Numbered from the stretch's first letter, positions 8,834 to 19,045 are shown. The stretch is DNA of 64,000 bases from Bacteroidales bacterium (GCA_021740905.1 JAIOYV010000001.1:62001-126000); one strand, 5' to 3'. The notes: generated by a model not told the origin, from the letters alone. A program made the numbers and translations.

Positions 8834-9304
8834 ATGAAGAATCCAATACCGAATTGTCCGTTTTGCGCTACAGATATTGCTGCGATTAGTTTTTATGAAA
8901 CCGAAAACTTCCGTACCATATATAATAGGTCGCCCATATTGCCAGGTCATTCTTTGCTCATCCCCAAGCGACATTTTGAAAGTCTTCTCGATTTTTCCGA
9001 TGCCGAATTAAGCGAAATAATGATCCATGCAAAACAAGCCATTCAGTTACTGTTGAAGGCTTTCAATTGCAAGGGCTTCAACCTGAGCTTGCAGGAAAAA
9101 GAAGAAGCCGGACAAAGCGTGGCTCATTTCCACCTTCATATTATCCCCCGTAAAGAAAAAGATTTGCACAAACCAGGTGACTGGTATCCGAAATTAATAG
9201 AATCAGAATTGATCGATAGCGAGGAACGCCAGAAACTATCTCATAGCGAAATGATAAAGATGGCTGAGTTTATTAAAAAAGCCGCTAAAATTATCAGGAA
9301 ATGA
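8834..9304 (+). CDS. HIT-family nucleotide hydrolase/transferase
   Basis: A histidine-triad protein of 156 aa, probably hydrolysing dinucleoside polyphosphates or AMP/ADP-linked substrates in the cytosol. It shows CPFC near the N-terminus (residues 8-11, a zinc-site pair found in some HIT proteins), PGHSLLIPKRHFESL, and the catalytic triad HFHLHIIPR near residue 97. It runs divergently from the efflux operon and ends 11 nt inside the convergent acyltransferase gene. The subfamily (Hint/FHIT/other) is not decided. Confidence 0.9.
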   Translation: MKNPIPNCPFCATDIAAISFYETENFRTIYNRSPILPGHSLLIPKRHFESLLDFSDAELSEIMIHAKQAIQLLLKAFNCKGFNLSLQEKEEAGQSVAHFHLHIIPRKEKDLHKPGDWYPKLIESELIDSEERQKLSHSEMIKMAEFIKKAAKIIRK

Positions 9305-10169
9305 ACTCCTCAAAAGTTCCTTTATATCCTCCAGGCAAGGCATATACAAATTCCCGTACTTTAAGGGCCCAGTCCTTATGACTCATCCGTTTATCGAAAA
9401 ATTGATAGGGGATCGGGTCACTAAAAATCAGCTCAATGGTTTGGTCTTTTTGTTTAAATAGCTCATGCGGAAGAACAAACATTTCAAGATTTGCTTTTAT
9501 GCCTAAAAACTTTCGAAGAAGTCCTACATTGTAAAATAAGTTTGAATTTTGGCCCCCTGAGAAAATGGGCACAACATCCCTTTTGTGTTGAATGGATTTG
9601 GTGATGAATGTTTTTTTCCACTCCAGGTCTGTAATTATCCCTTTTACTTTACGAGACACCATACCTGCCGGAAACATAAGCATTTGCATATCTGAGGCAT
9701 AATTGTCATCGAATTGCCGGATTGCCTCTTTCGAGCTTGCCCCATGCTTGTTGATCGGGCTAAAATAAGGTGAAAAGTTTGGGACCTTCAGTAGGATATC
9801 GTTAACAGGTATTCGGATGTTGCCATATTTTTCGACAAGGACTTTTGTCAAAGCCATTCCCTCCAGGCCACCAAGCGGATGATTGGCAGCAAATACAAAT
9901 CGGCCATTTTCGTTTAACTTATCGATATCTGTAGGTTTAATTTTGATGGAAAAAAATTCAAGTGCCTTATTCACAAAATCGAGTCCTTGCAAATGCCCAT
10001 TAATCTCTAAAAAAGAATTAAGATCATCTTCATGAACAATCCGCCTAATTAAAGAAAAGACAAAGCCAGGAAGTACTTTGGCAAGGCTTGGGTTCTTTTC
10101 AGCAAAAACTTTTTCGACATCGATAAATTTTCCAGGACCCATTTTCTGATTGTTTTCCATATTTAACAT
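9294..10169 (-). CDS. PlsC-like acyltransferase (hemolysin/GlsA-like)
   Basis: A lysophospholipid-acyltransferase-fold protein of about 292 aa. The active-site block is NHPLGGLEGMAL (an H-x(4-5)-acidic variant of the NHxxxxD motif, as in the hemolysin/GlsA branch), followed by PVNDILLKVPNF and a later FPAGMVSRKV block. Such Bacteroidota proteins include the O-acyltransferase of glycine or ornithine lipid synthesis, a plausible but unproven role. A longer reading from TTG at 10181 is rejected because the predicted -7 element covers it; ATG at 10169 or 10160 is more likely. Convergent with the HIT gene, overlapping 11 nt. Confidence 0.8.
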   Translation of the reverse strand: MLNMENNQKMGPGKFIDVEKVFAEKNPSLAKVLPGFVFSLIRRIVHEDDLNSFLEINGHLQGLDFVNKALEFFSIKIKPTDIDKLNENGRFVFAANHPLGGLEGMALTKVLVEKYGNIRIPVNDILLKVPNFSPYFSPINKHGASSKEAIRQFDDNYASDMQMLMFPAGMVSRKVKGIITDLEWKKTFITKSIQHKRDVVPIFSGGQNSNLFYNVGLLRKFLGIKANLEMFVLPHELFKQKDQTIELIFSDPIPYQFFDKRMSHKDWALKVREFVYALPGGYKGTFEEFIS

Positions 10170-10178
10170 TTTCCGCCC

Positions 10179-10186
10179 CAAAAGTA
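10179..10186 (-). promoter_or_regulatory. Predicted -7 element of acyltransferase gene
   Basis: TACTTTTG on the minus strand is an exact TAnnTTTG match, about 10 nt before the first ATG. It decides against the TTG at 10181 as a start. No clear -33 element was seen. Confidence 0.45.
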
Positions 10187-10189
10187 ACT

Positions 10190-10910
10190 ATATAAATGAT
10201 TATTGTCGAATCACAAATGATTAGTTTAATCCTCCTTGCAGGAGTAATTTTCTGGTCATGTGGACAGGATTGCGGGTTTTGGGTTTCGCCTGCCATCCGA
10301 TGCTTTAGCATAGGTTGGGGTTGTTGGGTTGCGAGTTTTGGAGCGTTGATTTGCCCAACTGGTTACTGGATTATGGCGGTAATTATGGTTGAATTGCGAT
10401 CATCTGAATTGAAAAAATAATGAACATCGAGCATGAAATACTGAAAATCGAATGAGTAATTTAGAAGAATGTCGAACCAATACGTCCTCTTTTTACATTG
10501 GATATCGGATATTGAATGTTGGTTATTGGATATTTCCTACCAGGCAATAGGTACAGATTTGGGATGTTTATGACAAGACAAATCGTGTCTCAACTGTCAA
10601 CTGACGACTGTGGACTGCCAACTGCCGACTTGATACTGCCAACTGCCGACTTTTTCGGGCCAAAACACATTATGACACTTTATGACACTCACTTAAAACA
10701 CATAATATCAACAATATTATTCAAACACATTGTTGATATTTTTATTAATATTGCAAAGTTTCACTCAAATAATTGTTTTTTATCAACACTTACCAGCACT
10801 CCAACATAAAATTTTTAAATTACTAGTAATAAGTTATTTAATGTATTTATTTATACGACTTAAACAATTTACTAACAAAATATCAAGTTTTACTAACAGG
10901 TTTTAAAAAA
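10190..10910. other. Long non-coding spacer before the dcw cluster
   Basis: About 720 nt with no convincing gene. The left half holds degenerate arrays with 7-nt phasing: a GTTG-rich part (about 10315-10360), GAACATC/GAGCATG-like units (about 10423-10457), TTGGATA/TCGGATA/TTGAATG units (about 10498-10540) and ACTGCCA/ACTGCCG units (about 10588-10645). A 10-bp dyad follows (AATATCAACA 10704-10713; TGTTGATATT 10731-10740). The right part is very AT-rich. Short open frames here are repeat-derived and were not accepted as genes. Confidence 0.6.
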
Positions 10911-10915
10911 TATTA

Positions 10916-10981
10916 ACTACTTTTACAGTGTAATAATGTGTCACGAATTGTCATATATGGACAATCTTTACTACTTTTACA
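10916..10981 (+). promoter_or_regulatory. Possible tandem promoters of the dcw operon
   Basis: A direct repeat ACTACTTTTACA occurs at 10916-10927 and 10970-10981, 54 nt apart; each contains TACTTTTA, close to the TAnnTTTG element. Between them lies a dyad (ATTGTC ... GACAAT, about 10947-10965). The position 26-90 nt before mraZ fits dcw promoters and an operator. TGGG-type MraZ boxes were not seen. Confidence 0.35.
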
Positions 10982-11006
10982 AAGATTAATTAGACAACAG
11001 AACAGT

Positions 11007-11447
11007 ATGATCTCATTTGTAGGCGACTATCACGGAACGGTTGATAATAAAGGACGTATAGTCCTGCCTGCGGCATTTAAGTCAGAAATGATAAGTGCCG
11101 ATGAGCAAACTTTTGTTGTCAGGAAGGACTTTCACGAACCTTGTCTAGTGCTTTACCCCGAATCGGAATGGAACAATTTCATCCAGAAGATCAATGTGGC
11201 AAGCAGCATTACTAGCAAAGAAGACAGGGATTTGAAAAGGAGGCTTGCGAAAAATGTCACCCGGGTTGGGTTCGCCGAAAACGGCAGGATGTTGATCCTG
11301 AAAAAACTACTCGACATGGCCAACATCGAAAAAGATGTAGTGCTTGTAGGCGTGGGCGAGTACATCGAACTCTGGGACAAAGTGGCTTACGATCAAATTG
11401 ATGACAGTTCGGAAGATTTTTCCAATGAATTAAGTAAAAAGATTTAG
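11007..11447 (+). CDS. mraZ: MraZ, dcw cluster regulator
   Basis: An AbrB-like DNA-binding protein, the first gene of the division and cell wall cluster; it regulates this cluster in other bacteria. 146 aa with two SpoVT/AbrB-type halves: FVGDYHGTVDNKGRIVLPAAFK and later NVTRVGFAENGRMLILKKLL. An in-frame start 69 nt upstream (10938) would add an unconserved tail; ATG at 11007 gives the family start (MISFVGDYHG). rsmH follows after 23 nt. Confidence 0.93.
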   Translation: MISFVGDYHGTVDNKGRIVLPAAFKSEMISADEQTFVVRKDFHEPCLVLYPESEWNNFIQKINVASSITSKEDRDLKRRLAKNVTRVGFAENGRMLILKKLLDMANIEKDVVLVGVGEYIELWDKVAYDQIDDSSEDFSNELSKKI

Positions 11448-11470
11448 TACTGATTATTTGCAATTTTTGT

Positions 11471-12370
11471 ATGACAGTTTATCACATTCCGGCATTGTTG
11501 GCGCAAAGCATCAATGGGCTTTCTATAAAGCCCGATGGTGTCTATGTAGATGTTACTTATGGTGCAGGAGGCCATTCAAAAGAAATATTCAAGAATCTCC
11601 TTACCGGAAAATTAATTGCATTCGATCAGGATACCGATGCGTGTCGAAACCTTATCGAAAATGAGCGATTCTTCTTTGCCAACCACAACTTCAAGTATTT
11701 ACTGAATTTCCTGAACTATTTTGGCTTCGACCAGGTGGATGGGATAATTGCTGACCTGGGTGTAAGCTTTCACCACTTCGACCAGGCCGAGCGTGGCTTT
11801 TCCATACGTTTCGACGGGCCTCTGGACATGCGTATGAACTCGAACTCGAAAATCACCGCAGCAGAAATCCTCAACACGTATAGTTTCGAGAAACTGGCAG
11901 GGTTGTTCCGAACTTATGGAGATATTCCAAATGCCGGGAAACTCAGTGGTCAAATTGTGTCACAGCGTGACAAATCGGGATTGACCCGCACAGGGCATTT
12001 GATCGAAATTGCGAAAAATTGCACCCAAAAAAAAAATGAGAACAAGTTCCTCGCAAAAGTTTTTCAGGCACTGCGGATTGAAGTGAACCAGGAAATCGAA
12101 GCCCTGAAAGATTTCCTCCTTCAGGCAAGCGAAGCATTAAAGCCAGGTGGCCGGTTGGTGGTTATCAGCTACCATTCGCTCGAAGACAAACTGGTGAAAA
12201 ATTTTATGAAAACGGGCACCTTCGGATCGAACATAGAGAAGGATATTTATGGAAATTCCGATTGTCCCTTCAAACTTATCGGCAACAAAGTAATTGTACC
12301 TGATGAGGCGGAAATTGAAGAAAACAAACGCTCGCGAAGCGCTAAACTTAGAATCGCTGAAAAGATTTAA
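11471..12370 (+). CDS. rsmH: 16S rRNA (cytosine-1402 N4) methyltransferase
   Basis: An S-adenosylmethionine-dependent methyltransferase (MraW) acting on C1402 of 16S rRNA, 299 aa, normal length. Starts HIPALL; the SAM motif is VDVTYGAGGHSKEIF (around residue 29), and the signature block DGIIADLGVSFHHFDQAERGFSIRFDGPLDMRMN follows near 95-125. The C-terminal VVISYHSLEDKLVKNFMK is also typical. Second gene of the dcw operon, 2 nt before ftsL. Confidence 0.96.
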   Translation: MTVYHIPALLAQSINGLSIKPDGVYVDVTYGAGGHSKEIFKNLLTGKLIAFDQDTDACRNLIENERFFFANHNFKYLLNFLNYFGFDQVDGIIADLGVSFHHFDQAERGFSIRFDGPLDMRMNSNSKITAAEILNTYSFEKLAGLFRTYGDIPNAGKLSGQIVSQRDKSGLTRTGHLIEIAKNCTQKKNENKFLAKVFQALRIEVNQEIEALKDFLLQASEALKPGGRLVVISYHSLEDKLVKNFMKTGTFGSNIEKDIYGNSDCPFKLIGNKVIVPDEAEIEENKRSRSAKLRIAEKI

Positions 12371-12372
12371 AA

Positions 12373-12747
12373 GTGGAAGAAGATAAGAAACATAAGATAG
12401 ATTTTGGCGATGAGCAATCGAAACGTTCAACACGCGGATTGGTGATGGATGTTTTAAATGGCAGCATTCTCAATAAGGCTGTGTTTGTTCAGCACCTCGC
12501 TTACATTTTCTTCCTGGGCGCACTTGGCATTTTTTATATCGGAAACCGGTATCACGCCGAGAAAATACTCAGACAAACGACAAAAACCGAAAAAGAATTG
12601 ATCGACTTGCGATCGGAAGCTGTTGCCGTTTCATCCGAGTTGTTGATCTGGAAAAACCAGTCGAACATCAAAAAGCTCCTCGAAGAACGAAACATGCCCT
12701 TGAAACCTTTGGTTGCCCCACCAAAAAAATTGTATATCAATGACTAA
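12373..12747 (+). CDS. ftsL: FtsL-like divisome protein
   Basis: A small bitopic membrane protein of 124 aa: a cytoplasmic N-terminus of about 40 residues, one TM helix (LAYIFFLGALGIFYIG) and a periplasmic coiled coil (EKILRQTTKTEKELIDLRSE). Position between rsmH and the PBP gene and this topology identify the Bacteroidota FtsL, which partners FtsB/FtsQ and activates septal synthesis. The start is GTG at 12373, 2 nt after rsmH. The end overlaps the PBP start by 8 nt. Confidence 0.85.
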   Translation: MEEDKKHKIDFGDEQSKRSTRGLVMDVLNGSILNKAVFVQHLAYIFFLGALGIFYIGNRYHAEKILRQTTKTEKELIDLRSEAVAVSSELLIWKNQSNIKKLLEERNMPLKPLVAPPKKLYIND

Positions 12748-14917
12748 GCCTGCCTCAGATACTAAAAAACGGATAGTCCGTCGGGTTGTATTTATTTACA
12801 TCCTGGCTTTGCTGTTTAGTATCGGCATTGTGGCTCAGGCTTTCAACCTGATTGTGTTTCAGCACGAAAAATGGAAAACCACCAAAGAGTCGCCGATTCA
12901 ATTAAAGGAAACAGAAGCCAAACGGGGCGACATTCTTTCGAGCGATGGAAACTTGCTTGCCACCTCTGTTCCCTGGTACGAGGTAGTGATCGATTTGCGG
13001 ATGAGCGGATGGGACCATGTTTTTACGAGCAAAAAGGATTCTGTAAGGCGTACTTTGGACACCTTGGTCAGGGGCATCTCGAAGTTTGTTTACCTCCCCC
13101 CCGAAAAAGTACTGGCCGATTTACGAAAATTACATGCCAAGGGCAGCCAGTTCGAATTCAAACGACAGTTTATTTATAAGGAATACATGGAACTGAAAAA
13201 ACTTCCTATCCTTCGATCGGGCCAGTTTGTGGGAGGTTTGCGCAACATTCAGCATAGCAAGCGGGTTCTGCCCTATTCCGATCTGGCTAAACGGTCGATT
13301 GGCGAGTTGAATGAAGACGGGCGGGGCCTGTATGGTTTCGAGAAAGCCTACAACGAATACTTGAAAGGCGAACCAGGCGAGGCCCTGATGCAAAAAATTG
13401 GGGGCAATATCTGGATGCCTGTCGATGAAGGAGCAGCCAAGGAACCTGTTGATGGCTATAATGTGGTGACCACTTTAGACATGAATTTCCAGGACATAGT
13501 ACACAATGCCCTCCTGCAACAACTCAAAAAAACCGATTCGCACCACGGTTGTGCTGTGTTGATGGATGTTGAAACCGGTGAAGTACTTGCCATTTCGAAC
13601 CTTGTGAAAGACAAATATGGCTACGAGGAAGATTACAATTACGCCGTTGGCGAACGCACCGAACCTGGTTCTACCATGAAACTGGCTTCTTTTATGGCGG
13701 GTATCGAAGACGGATATCTGCATTTGGATGATACCATCAATACCGGGAAAGGTTCGTTTGTGTACAAGGGGCTTCCAATTACCGATACGGAGGAGGAAGG
13801 TCACGGGAAACTTTCCATCAAAGATATATTTAAAGTGTCGTCGAACGTGGGGGTTGTAAAGGCCATCCTGAAACACTACGAAGACAGGCCCTCGGAATTT
13901 ATCGATCGTTTATATACCTTCAACCTAAACAAAAAACTGGGCCTCGGCATTCCGGGCGAACCACCACCCATTATTAAATACCCTGGTGACAGCTTATGGT
14001 GGGCCGGGTCCTTAGCACAAATATCGTATGGCTACGAAACAAAATTTACGGCCATGCAAATCCTGGCTTTCTATAATGCTGTGGCAAACGATGGAAAAAT
14101 GGTTAGGCCCAGGTTCAAAAAATACCTAAAGAAAGATGGCAAGATCGTAAAACGATTCTCCACCGAAGTAATCGACAACTCGATATGTTCCCGTTCCACC
14201 TTACGAAAAGCCCGCGAATTGTTGGAATGTGTAGTAGAAGATGGATATGTGACAGACAAAGATGGCCATCGACATGCAGAAGGCAGAAGAGGGACGGCCT
14301 GGAACATAAAATCGCCCATCTATAAGATTGCAGGAAAAACCGGGACTGCACAAATTGCCGACGAAGACCGGGGTTACAAGGTCAAAAAATACCAGGCCTC
14401 GTTTGTTGGCTACTTTCCCGCTGACGAGCCAAAATACTCATGCATCGTAGTTATCAACTCGCCAAACTATAAAACATATTATGGAAATTTAGTGGCCGGC
14501 CCGGTTTTTAAAGAGATTTCGGACAAAGTATATGCGCGCACTTTTGCATTGAACGAGGAGGATGCAAAAGCCACCTCGCGGCAAATGTTGCCGGTTTCAA
14601 TGAATGGCAATTACAAGGAAACCATAGAAGTAATGGATGAACTTGATCTTCCCGTGGATGAATCGGGGGTGAATTCGGAATGGGTATTGACCCTAAAACA
14701 CGATTCGATTATCGAATACCAAAACAGGTTTATCCGGGAAAAAAATCTCATGCCCAATGTGAAAGGAATGGGCTTGAAGGATGCTTTGTACATTCTCGAA
14801 AACTTAGGATTAAAAGTTGAAGTTTCGGGCTATGGTATGATCCATCATCAAACCCCACAGCCAAACAGCAGGATAAAGAAAGGACAACGGGTTATACTGG
14901 GTTTAAAAACGATTTGA
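12740..14917 (+). CDS. ftsI: Septal class B PBP (FtsI/PBP3-type) with C-terminal PASTA
   Basis: The transpeptidase cross-linking septal peptidoglycan, 725 aa from ATG 12740 (chosen over an upstream in-frame codon because it overlaps ftsL tightly and gives MTKPASDTKKRIVRR before the TM). TM at about residues 16-38, then the PBP-dimer domain, then transpeptidase motifs S311-T-M-K314, SSN at 367-369 and KTG at 533-535. The last 60 residues (LMPNVKGMGLKDALYILENLGLKV...) form one PASTA domain, as is common in Bacteroidota FtsI-type proteins. All catalytic residues are present. Confidence 0.94.
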   Translation: MTKPASDTKKRIVRRVVFIYILALLFSIGIVAQAFNLIVFQHEKWKTTKESPIQLKETEAKRGDILSSDGNLLATSVPWYEVVIDLRMSGWDHVFTSKKDSVRRTLDTLVRGISKFVYLPPEKVLADLRKLHAKGSQFEFKRQFIYKEYMELKKLPILRSGQFVGGLRNIQHSKRVLPYSDLAKRSIGELNEDGRGLYGFEKAYNEYLKGEPGEALMQKIGGNIWMPVDEGAAKEPVDGYNVVTTLDMNFQDIVHNALLQQLKKTDSHHGCAVLMDVETGEVLAISNLVKDKYGYEEDYNYAVGERTEPGSTMKLASFMAGIEDGYLHLDDTINTGKGSFVYKGLPITDTEEEGHGKLSIKDIFKVSSNVGVVKAILKHYEDRPSEFIDRLYTFNLNKKLGLGIPGEPPPIIKYPGDSLWWAGSLAQISYGYETKFTAMQILAFYNAVANDGKMVRPRFKKYLKKDGKIVKRFSTEVIDNSICSRSTLRKARELLECVVEDGYVTDKDGHRHAEGRRGTAWNIKSPIYKIAGKTGTAQIADEDRGYKVKKYQASFVGYFPADEPKYSCIVVINSPNYKTYYGNLVAGPVFKEISDKVYARTFALNEEDAKATSRQMLPVSMNGNYKETIEVMDELDLPVDESGVNSEWVLTLKHDSIIEYQNRFIREKNLMPNVKGMGLKDALYILENLGLKVEVSGYGMIHHQTPQPNSRIKKGQRVILGLKTI

Positions 14918-14940
14918 AAAAAGCCTGAAAGATTGCAGAC

Positions 14941-16410
14941 ATGAAAAAGATAAGCGACATAGTAAAAAGGGTACAGGCAGTTTCGGTTTGGGGCGAAAGC
15001 AATATCGAAATTACCAGTATTGATTTCGATTCGAGGAAAGTCGACCGGGGCAGCCTGTTTGTTGCCGTGAAAGGCACCCAATCCGACGGGCACCAATTCA
15101 TCAATATATCCATCGAAAAAGGGGCTGTGGCAATTATTTGTGAAACCATGCCTGCCCAAAGGGAAGATTTTATTTGTTACATACAGGTTGAAGATTCTTC
15201 CAAAGCCCTGGCCCAGGTAGCTTGCGAATACTACGATAACCCTTCAACCAAACTTAAATTGATAGGCATAACCGGGACCAATGGAAAAACAACCATTGCC
15301 ACTTTGCTGTATCGCTTGTTCATGAAGTTGGGTTACCTTACAGGGTTGCTTTCGACGGTCGAAAATTTTGTAGGCAACCGCTCGCTATCGGCCAGTCACA
15401 CCACTCCCGATGCAGTCCAGATAAATAAGCTTTTGGCCGAAATGGTCGAGGCCGGGTGCGAGTTTTGTTTCATGGAAGTAAGCTCCCATGCCATAGATCA
15501 AAACAGGATAGAGGGATTGAATTTTGTAGGCGGGGTTTTCACAAACTTGACCCACGAACACCTCGACTACCACCTTACTTTCAAGGACTACATCGATACC
15601 AAAAAGAAATTCTTCGACCACCTTCCTAAAACATCCTTTGCCCTCACCAATGGCGATGACAAGAACGGCAGGGTCATGTTTCAGAATTGTGGAGCCACTA
15701 AAAAGTATTATGCCCTGAAAAGCATGGCCGATTACAAATGCAAAGTACTCGAACAGCACTTCGATGGAATGTTGCTGCAGCTTGATGGCGTTGAGGTTTG
15801 GACTCATTTCATGGGACAATTCAATGCCTATAACTTGCTTGCAGTATTTGCCGTTGCCCTTGAACTGGGTGCCGACAAACTCGAAGCCCTCGAAGTGATC
15901 AGTCACCTGAAACCGGTAAATGGCCGTTTCGAGTCAATCCAGTCGAATAGTGGAATTCTGGCCATTGTCGATTATGCCCATACGCCCGATGCCCTGAAAA
16001 ATGTGCTGGAAACCATCGGCCAGATCAGGCAGGCAAACGACAAAGTGATTACAGTGGTGGGAGCCGGGGGGAACCGCGACAGAAGCAAACGTCCCGAAAT
16101 GGGAAAGATCGTTGCCGAATTGTCCGACAGGGTGATTTTTACTTCCGACAATCCCCGCTATGAAGAGCCAGAACAGATTATTGAGGAAATAATTGCAGGT
16201 GTGACAGCCGGGAACCTTTCCAAAATAATAACCATCCCCGACAGGAAAGAAGCCATAAAAACAGCCTGCCTTTTAGCCCGGACAGGCGATATCGTTTTGG
16301 TGGCAGGCAAAGGACACGAGACCTATCAGGAAACCAATGGTGTGCGCACTCACTTCGACGACAAAGAAGTGATCAAAGCGATTTTTTTACAGATTATTAA
16401 TCCTAATTAA
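14941..16410 (+). CDS. murE: UDP-MurNAc-tripeptide synthetase (meso-DAP adding)
   Basis: Cytoplasmic Mur ligase adding the third stem-peptide residue, 489 aa. ATP loop [14 protein letters not shown] (near residue 112), central-domain block [15 protein letters not shown], and C-terminal [11 protein letters not shown]; the DNPR motif is the known marker for meso-diaminopimelate specificity, so the peptidoglycan should be DAP type. 23 nt after the PBP gene. Confidence 0.96.
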   Translation: MKKISDIVKRVQAVSVWGESNIEITSIDFDSRKVDRGSLFVAVKGTQSDGHQFINISIEKGAVAIICETMPAQREDFICYIQVEDSSKALAQVACEYYDNPSTKLKLIGITGTNGKTTIATLLYRLFMKLGYLTGLLSTVENFVGNRSLSASHTTPDAVQINKLLAEMVEAGCEFCFMEVSSHAIDQNRIEGLNFVGGVFTNLTHEHLDYHLTFKDYIDTKKKFFDHLPKTSFALTNGDDKNGRVMFQNCGATKKYYALKSMADYKCKVLEQHFDGMLLQLDGVEVWTHFMGQFNAYNLLAVFAVALELGADKLEALEVISHLKPVNGRFESIQSNSGILAIVDYAHTPDALKNVLETIGQIRQANDKVITVVGAGGNRDRSKRPEMGKIVAELSDRVIFTSDNPRYEEPEQIIEEIIAGVTAGNLSKIITIPDRKEAIKTACLLARTGDIVLVAGKGHETYQETNGVRTHFDDKEVIKAIFLQIINPN

Positions 16411-16421
16411 ACCACAAGGCA

Positions 16422-17663
16422 ATGCTCTATTACCTATTCAATTATTTAGATACATTAGATTTCCCGGGAGCAGGGATGTTTCAGTACATTACCTTCCGCT
16501 CGTCGATGGCCATAATTACCTCTCTGATTGTGTCATTGTTGATAGGCAAACGGATCATCAATTACCTTCAGAAAAAACAAATTGGCGAAACTATCCGCAA
16601 CCTCGACCTTGAAGGGCAAATGCAAAAGAAAGGCACACCTACCATGGGAGGGCTTATCATTATTGGCTCCATCCTCGTGCCTGTGTTGCTTTTTGCCAAG
16701 CTCGATAATTTTTATGTCCTCCTGATGATTTTCACCACCCTTTGGCTTGGAGTCATTGGTTTCCTCGACGATTACATCAAGGTATTCAAAAAAAATAAGG
16801 AAGGCCTGCGCGGTCGTACAAAATTGCTTGGGCAAATAATCCTGGGGTTGATTGTGGGCATCAGCCTGTACATGAACGACGGCGCGGTGATCCGTGTAAA
16901 AAAACCGGTTTCGACGTATGCACATATCGAAAATATTGAACAGCAGGAAGTGCGGATGAAGAACATCTGGACAGAAGATGCAAAATCGACCCAAACGACC
17001 ATACCTTTTCTAAAAAACAACGAATTTGATTACACCAATCTTGTTTCATTTCTTGGCGAGAGCAAGCAATCTTGGGGGTGGATCGTATTTGTGCTCATTG
17101 CCATATTTATCATCACAGCCGTGTCGAATGGGGCCAACCTCACCGATGGGCTGGATGGTCTCGCAACCGGGACCTCAGCGATCATGGGGGTGTCGCTGGG
17201 GATCCTGGCTTACGTGTCGGGTAGCCTTATCTGGGCCGATTATCTCAACATCATGTACATCCCCCACACCGGCGAGTTGGTGGTGTTTGCTGCGGCTTTC
17301 ATTGGTGCCACGGTTGGTTTTTTGTGGTACAATTCGTACCCGGCGCAGGTTTTCATGGGCGATACCGGCAGTTTGACATTGGGCGGCATCATTGCTGTGT
17401 ACGCCATAATCATCCACAAAGAATTACTGATCCCTATTTTGTGCGGGATATTCTTGGTCGAAAACCTTTCGGTGGTCTTGCAGGTAGCTTGGTTCAAACA
17501 CACCCGTAGGAAATATGGTGAAGGCCGCCGGATTTTCCTCATGGCCCCCTTGCATCATCACTATCAGAAAAAAGGATACCCCGAAGCGAAAATCGTGACC
17601 CGCTTCTGGATTGTCGCCATCATGCTGGCGGTGTTGAGTATTGTAACCCTGAAAATCCGATAA
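16422..17663 (+). CDS. mraY: Phospho-MurNAc-pentapeptide transferase
   Basis: Integral membrane enzyme making lipid I, 413 aa with about ten TM segments. Motifs seen: [64 protein letters not shown] and the histidine motif [11 protein letters not shown]. It is longer than E. coli MraY because of an extra loop of about 60 residues after the DDYIK block, as usual in Bacteroidota. 11 nt after murE. Confidence 0.96.
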   Translation: MLYYLFNYLDTLDFPGAGMFQYITFRSSMAIITSLIVSLLIGKRIINYLQKKQIGETIRNLDLEGQMQKKGTPTMGGLIIIGSILVPVLLFAKLDNFYVLLMIFTTLWLGVIGFLDDYIKVFKKNKEGLRGRTKLLGQIILGLIVGISLYMNDGAVIRVKKPVSTYAHIENIEQQEVRMKNIWTEDAKSTQTTIPFLKNNEFDYTNLVSFLGESKQSWGWIVFVLIAIFIITAVSNGANLTDGLDGLATGTSAIMGVSLGILAYVSGSLIWADYLNIMYIPHTGELVVFAAAFIGATVGFLWYNSYPAQVFMGDTGSLTLGGIIAVYAIIIHKELLIPILCGIFLVENLSVVLQVAWFKHTRRKYGEGRRIFLMAPLHHHYQKKGYPEAKIVTRFWIVAIMLAVLSIVTLKIR

Positions 17664-17669
17664 AACAAG

Positions 17670-19007
17670 ATGAAAAAAAGAATAGTCATATTGGGAGCAG
17701 GGGAAAGCGGAAGCGGTTCGGCGGTATTGGCTGTGCTGAAAGGCTTCGAGGTGTTTGTTTCCGATAGGGGCGAGATCAAACAAAAGTACAAGGATTTGCT
17801 CCTCAAGTACGATATCCCTTTCGAAGAAGGCCAACACAGCGAAGAAAAAATCCTGTTGGCGGAGGAGGTGATAAAAAGCCCCGGCATCCCCGACAAGGCC
17901 GAAATCATTCAAAAATTAAAGGCAAAGCACATCCCCATTATTTCTGAAATTGAATTTGCAGGGCGATACACAACCGCCAAAAACATCTGCATCACGGGCA
18001 GCAACGGCAAAACCACAACCACACTCCTACTCCACTACATCCTTAAAAAGGCTGGACTGAACGTGGGATTGGCAGGCAATGTAGGCAGCAGTTATGCCCT
18101 TCAGGTGGCTTTGGAAAATCACGATTATTATGTGATCGAACTCAGCAGTTTCCAATTGGATGGGATGTTCGATTTCAGGGCCTACATCGCCATTTTGATG
18201 AATGTGACCCCTGACCACCTAGACCGCTACGATTATAAACTGGAAAATTATACCGATTCGAAATTCAGGATTACCCAAAATCAACGGGCTTCCGACTATT
18301 TTATTTACTGTGCCGATGATGAGATAACCAGCCAGGAAGTAGCAAAAAGAAGCTTTCAATCGGTGCTTTTCCCCTTTTCTTTTGAAAAGGAAAAGGCACC
18401 ACAGGCTTATGTCGACAATGGATCAATTTTTATTAATCAACAAAACAACCTCTATACTATGACTTTACAAGATTTAGCACTACAAGGCAAACATAATGTC
18501 TACAACTCGATGGCTGCGGCAATTGCGAGCAATGTCCTTCTAATACGGAAGGAGCGGATCCGTGAATGTCTTTCTGATTTTCAGGGTGTTGAACATCGCC
18601 TGGAATATTGGTTGAAAGTTCATGGCATCCAATTTATCAACGATTCGAAGGCTACCAATGTAAATTCTACATGGTATGCCCTGGAAAGTATGCCCCCAAA
18701 TACGGTTTGGATCGTAGGGGGCATTGATAAAGGAAATGATTATTCGATGCTTAAAAACCTGGTAAAAGAAAAGGTGAAGGCGATTGTTTGTCTGGGCGTT
18801 GACAACAGCAAAATCCATGCTGCATTTGGGAAGCATGTAAAAACCATTGTCGACACCACATCCATGCGCGAGGCCGTGCGGACTGCCTATTCCATTGCCT
18901 CGAAGGATGAAACGGTGTTGCTTTCGCCGGCCTGTGCCAGTTTCGATTTGTTCGAAAACTACGAAGACAGGGGAAGGCAATTTAAAAATTGTGTAAGGGA
19001 TTTGTAA
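17670..19007 (+). CDS. murD: UDP-MurNAc-L-alanine:D-glutamate ligase
   Basis: Second Mur ligase of the pathway, adding D-Glu, 445 aa. N-terminal dinucleotide-like motif VILGAGESGSGSAVLA, ATP loop ITGSNGKTTTTLLL, ELSSFQLDG and MNVTPDHLDRY in the central domain, and FINDSKATNVNST plus LLSPACASFDLFENYEDRG in the C-terminal domain. Starts 6 nt after mraY. murF and ddl are absent from this cluster and must be elsewhere. Confidence 0.96.
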   Translation: MKKRIVILGAGESGSGSAVLAVLKGFEVFVSDRGEIKQKYKDLLLKYDIPFEEGQHSEEKILLAEEVIKSPGIPDKAEIIQKLKAKHIPIISEIEFAGRYTTAKNICITGSNGKTTTTLLLHYILKKAGLNVGLAGNVGSSYALQVALENHDYYVIELSSFQLDGMFDFRAYIAILMNVTPDHLDRYDYKLENYTDSKFRITQNQRASDYFIYCADDEITSQEVAKRSFQSVLFPFSFEKEKAPQAYVDNGSIFINQQNNLYTMTLQDLALQGKHNVYNSMAAAIASNVLLIRKERIRECLSDFQGVEHRLEYWLKVHGIQFINDSKATNVNSTWYALESMPPNTVWIVGGIDKGNDYSMLKNLVKEKVKAIVCLGVDNSKIHAAFGKHVKTIVDTTSMREAVRTAYSIASKDETVLLSPACASFDLFENYEDRGRQFKNCVRDL

Positions 19008-19045
19008 ATCCTGAAAAAAAATCAAAAGAGAAAAGGAAAAATTGA

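Noticed and set aside
10196-10420. Open frame of about 74 codons on the plus strand before the dcw cluster
   Set aside because: Low-complexity, codes through heptad-like repeats, no homologous features; treated as non-coding.
10516-10809. Open frame of about 97 codons (plus)
   Set aside because: Its middle is translated from the ACTGCC array (repeated LPTAD), a repeat artefact.
10704-10990. Replication origin
   Set aside because: Only loose DnaA-box-like words, no dnaA/dnaN or other origin genes nearby.
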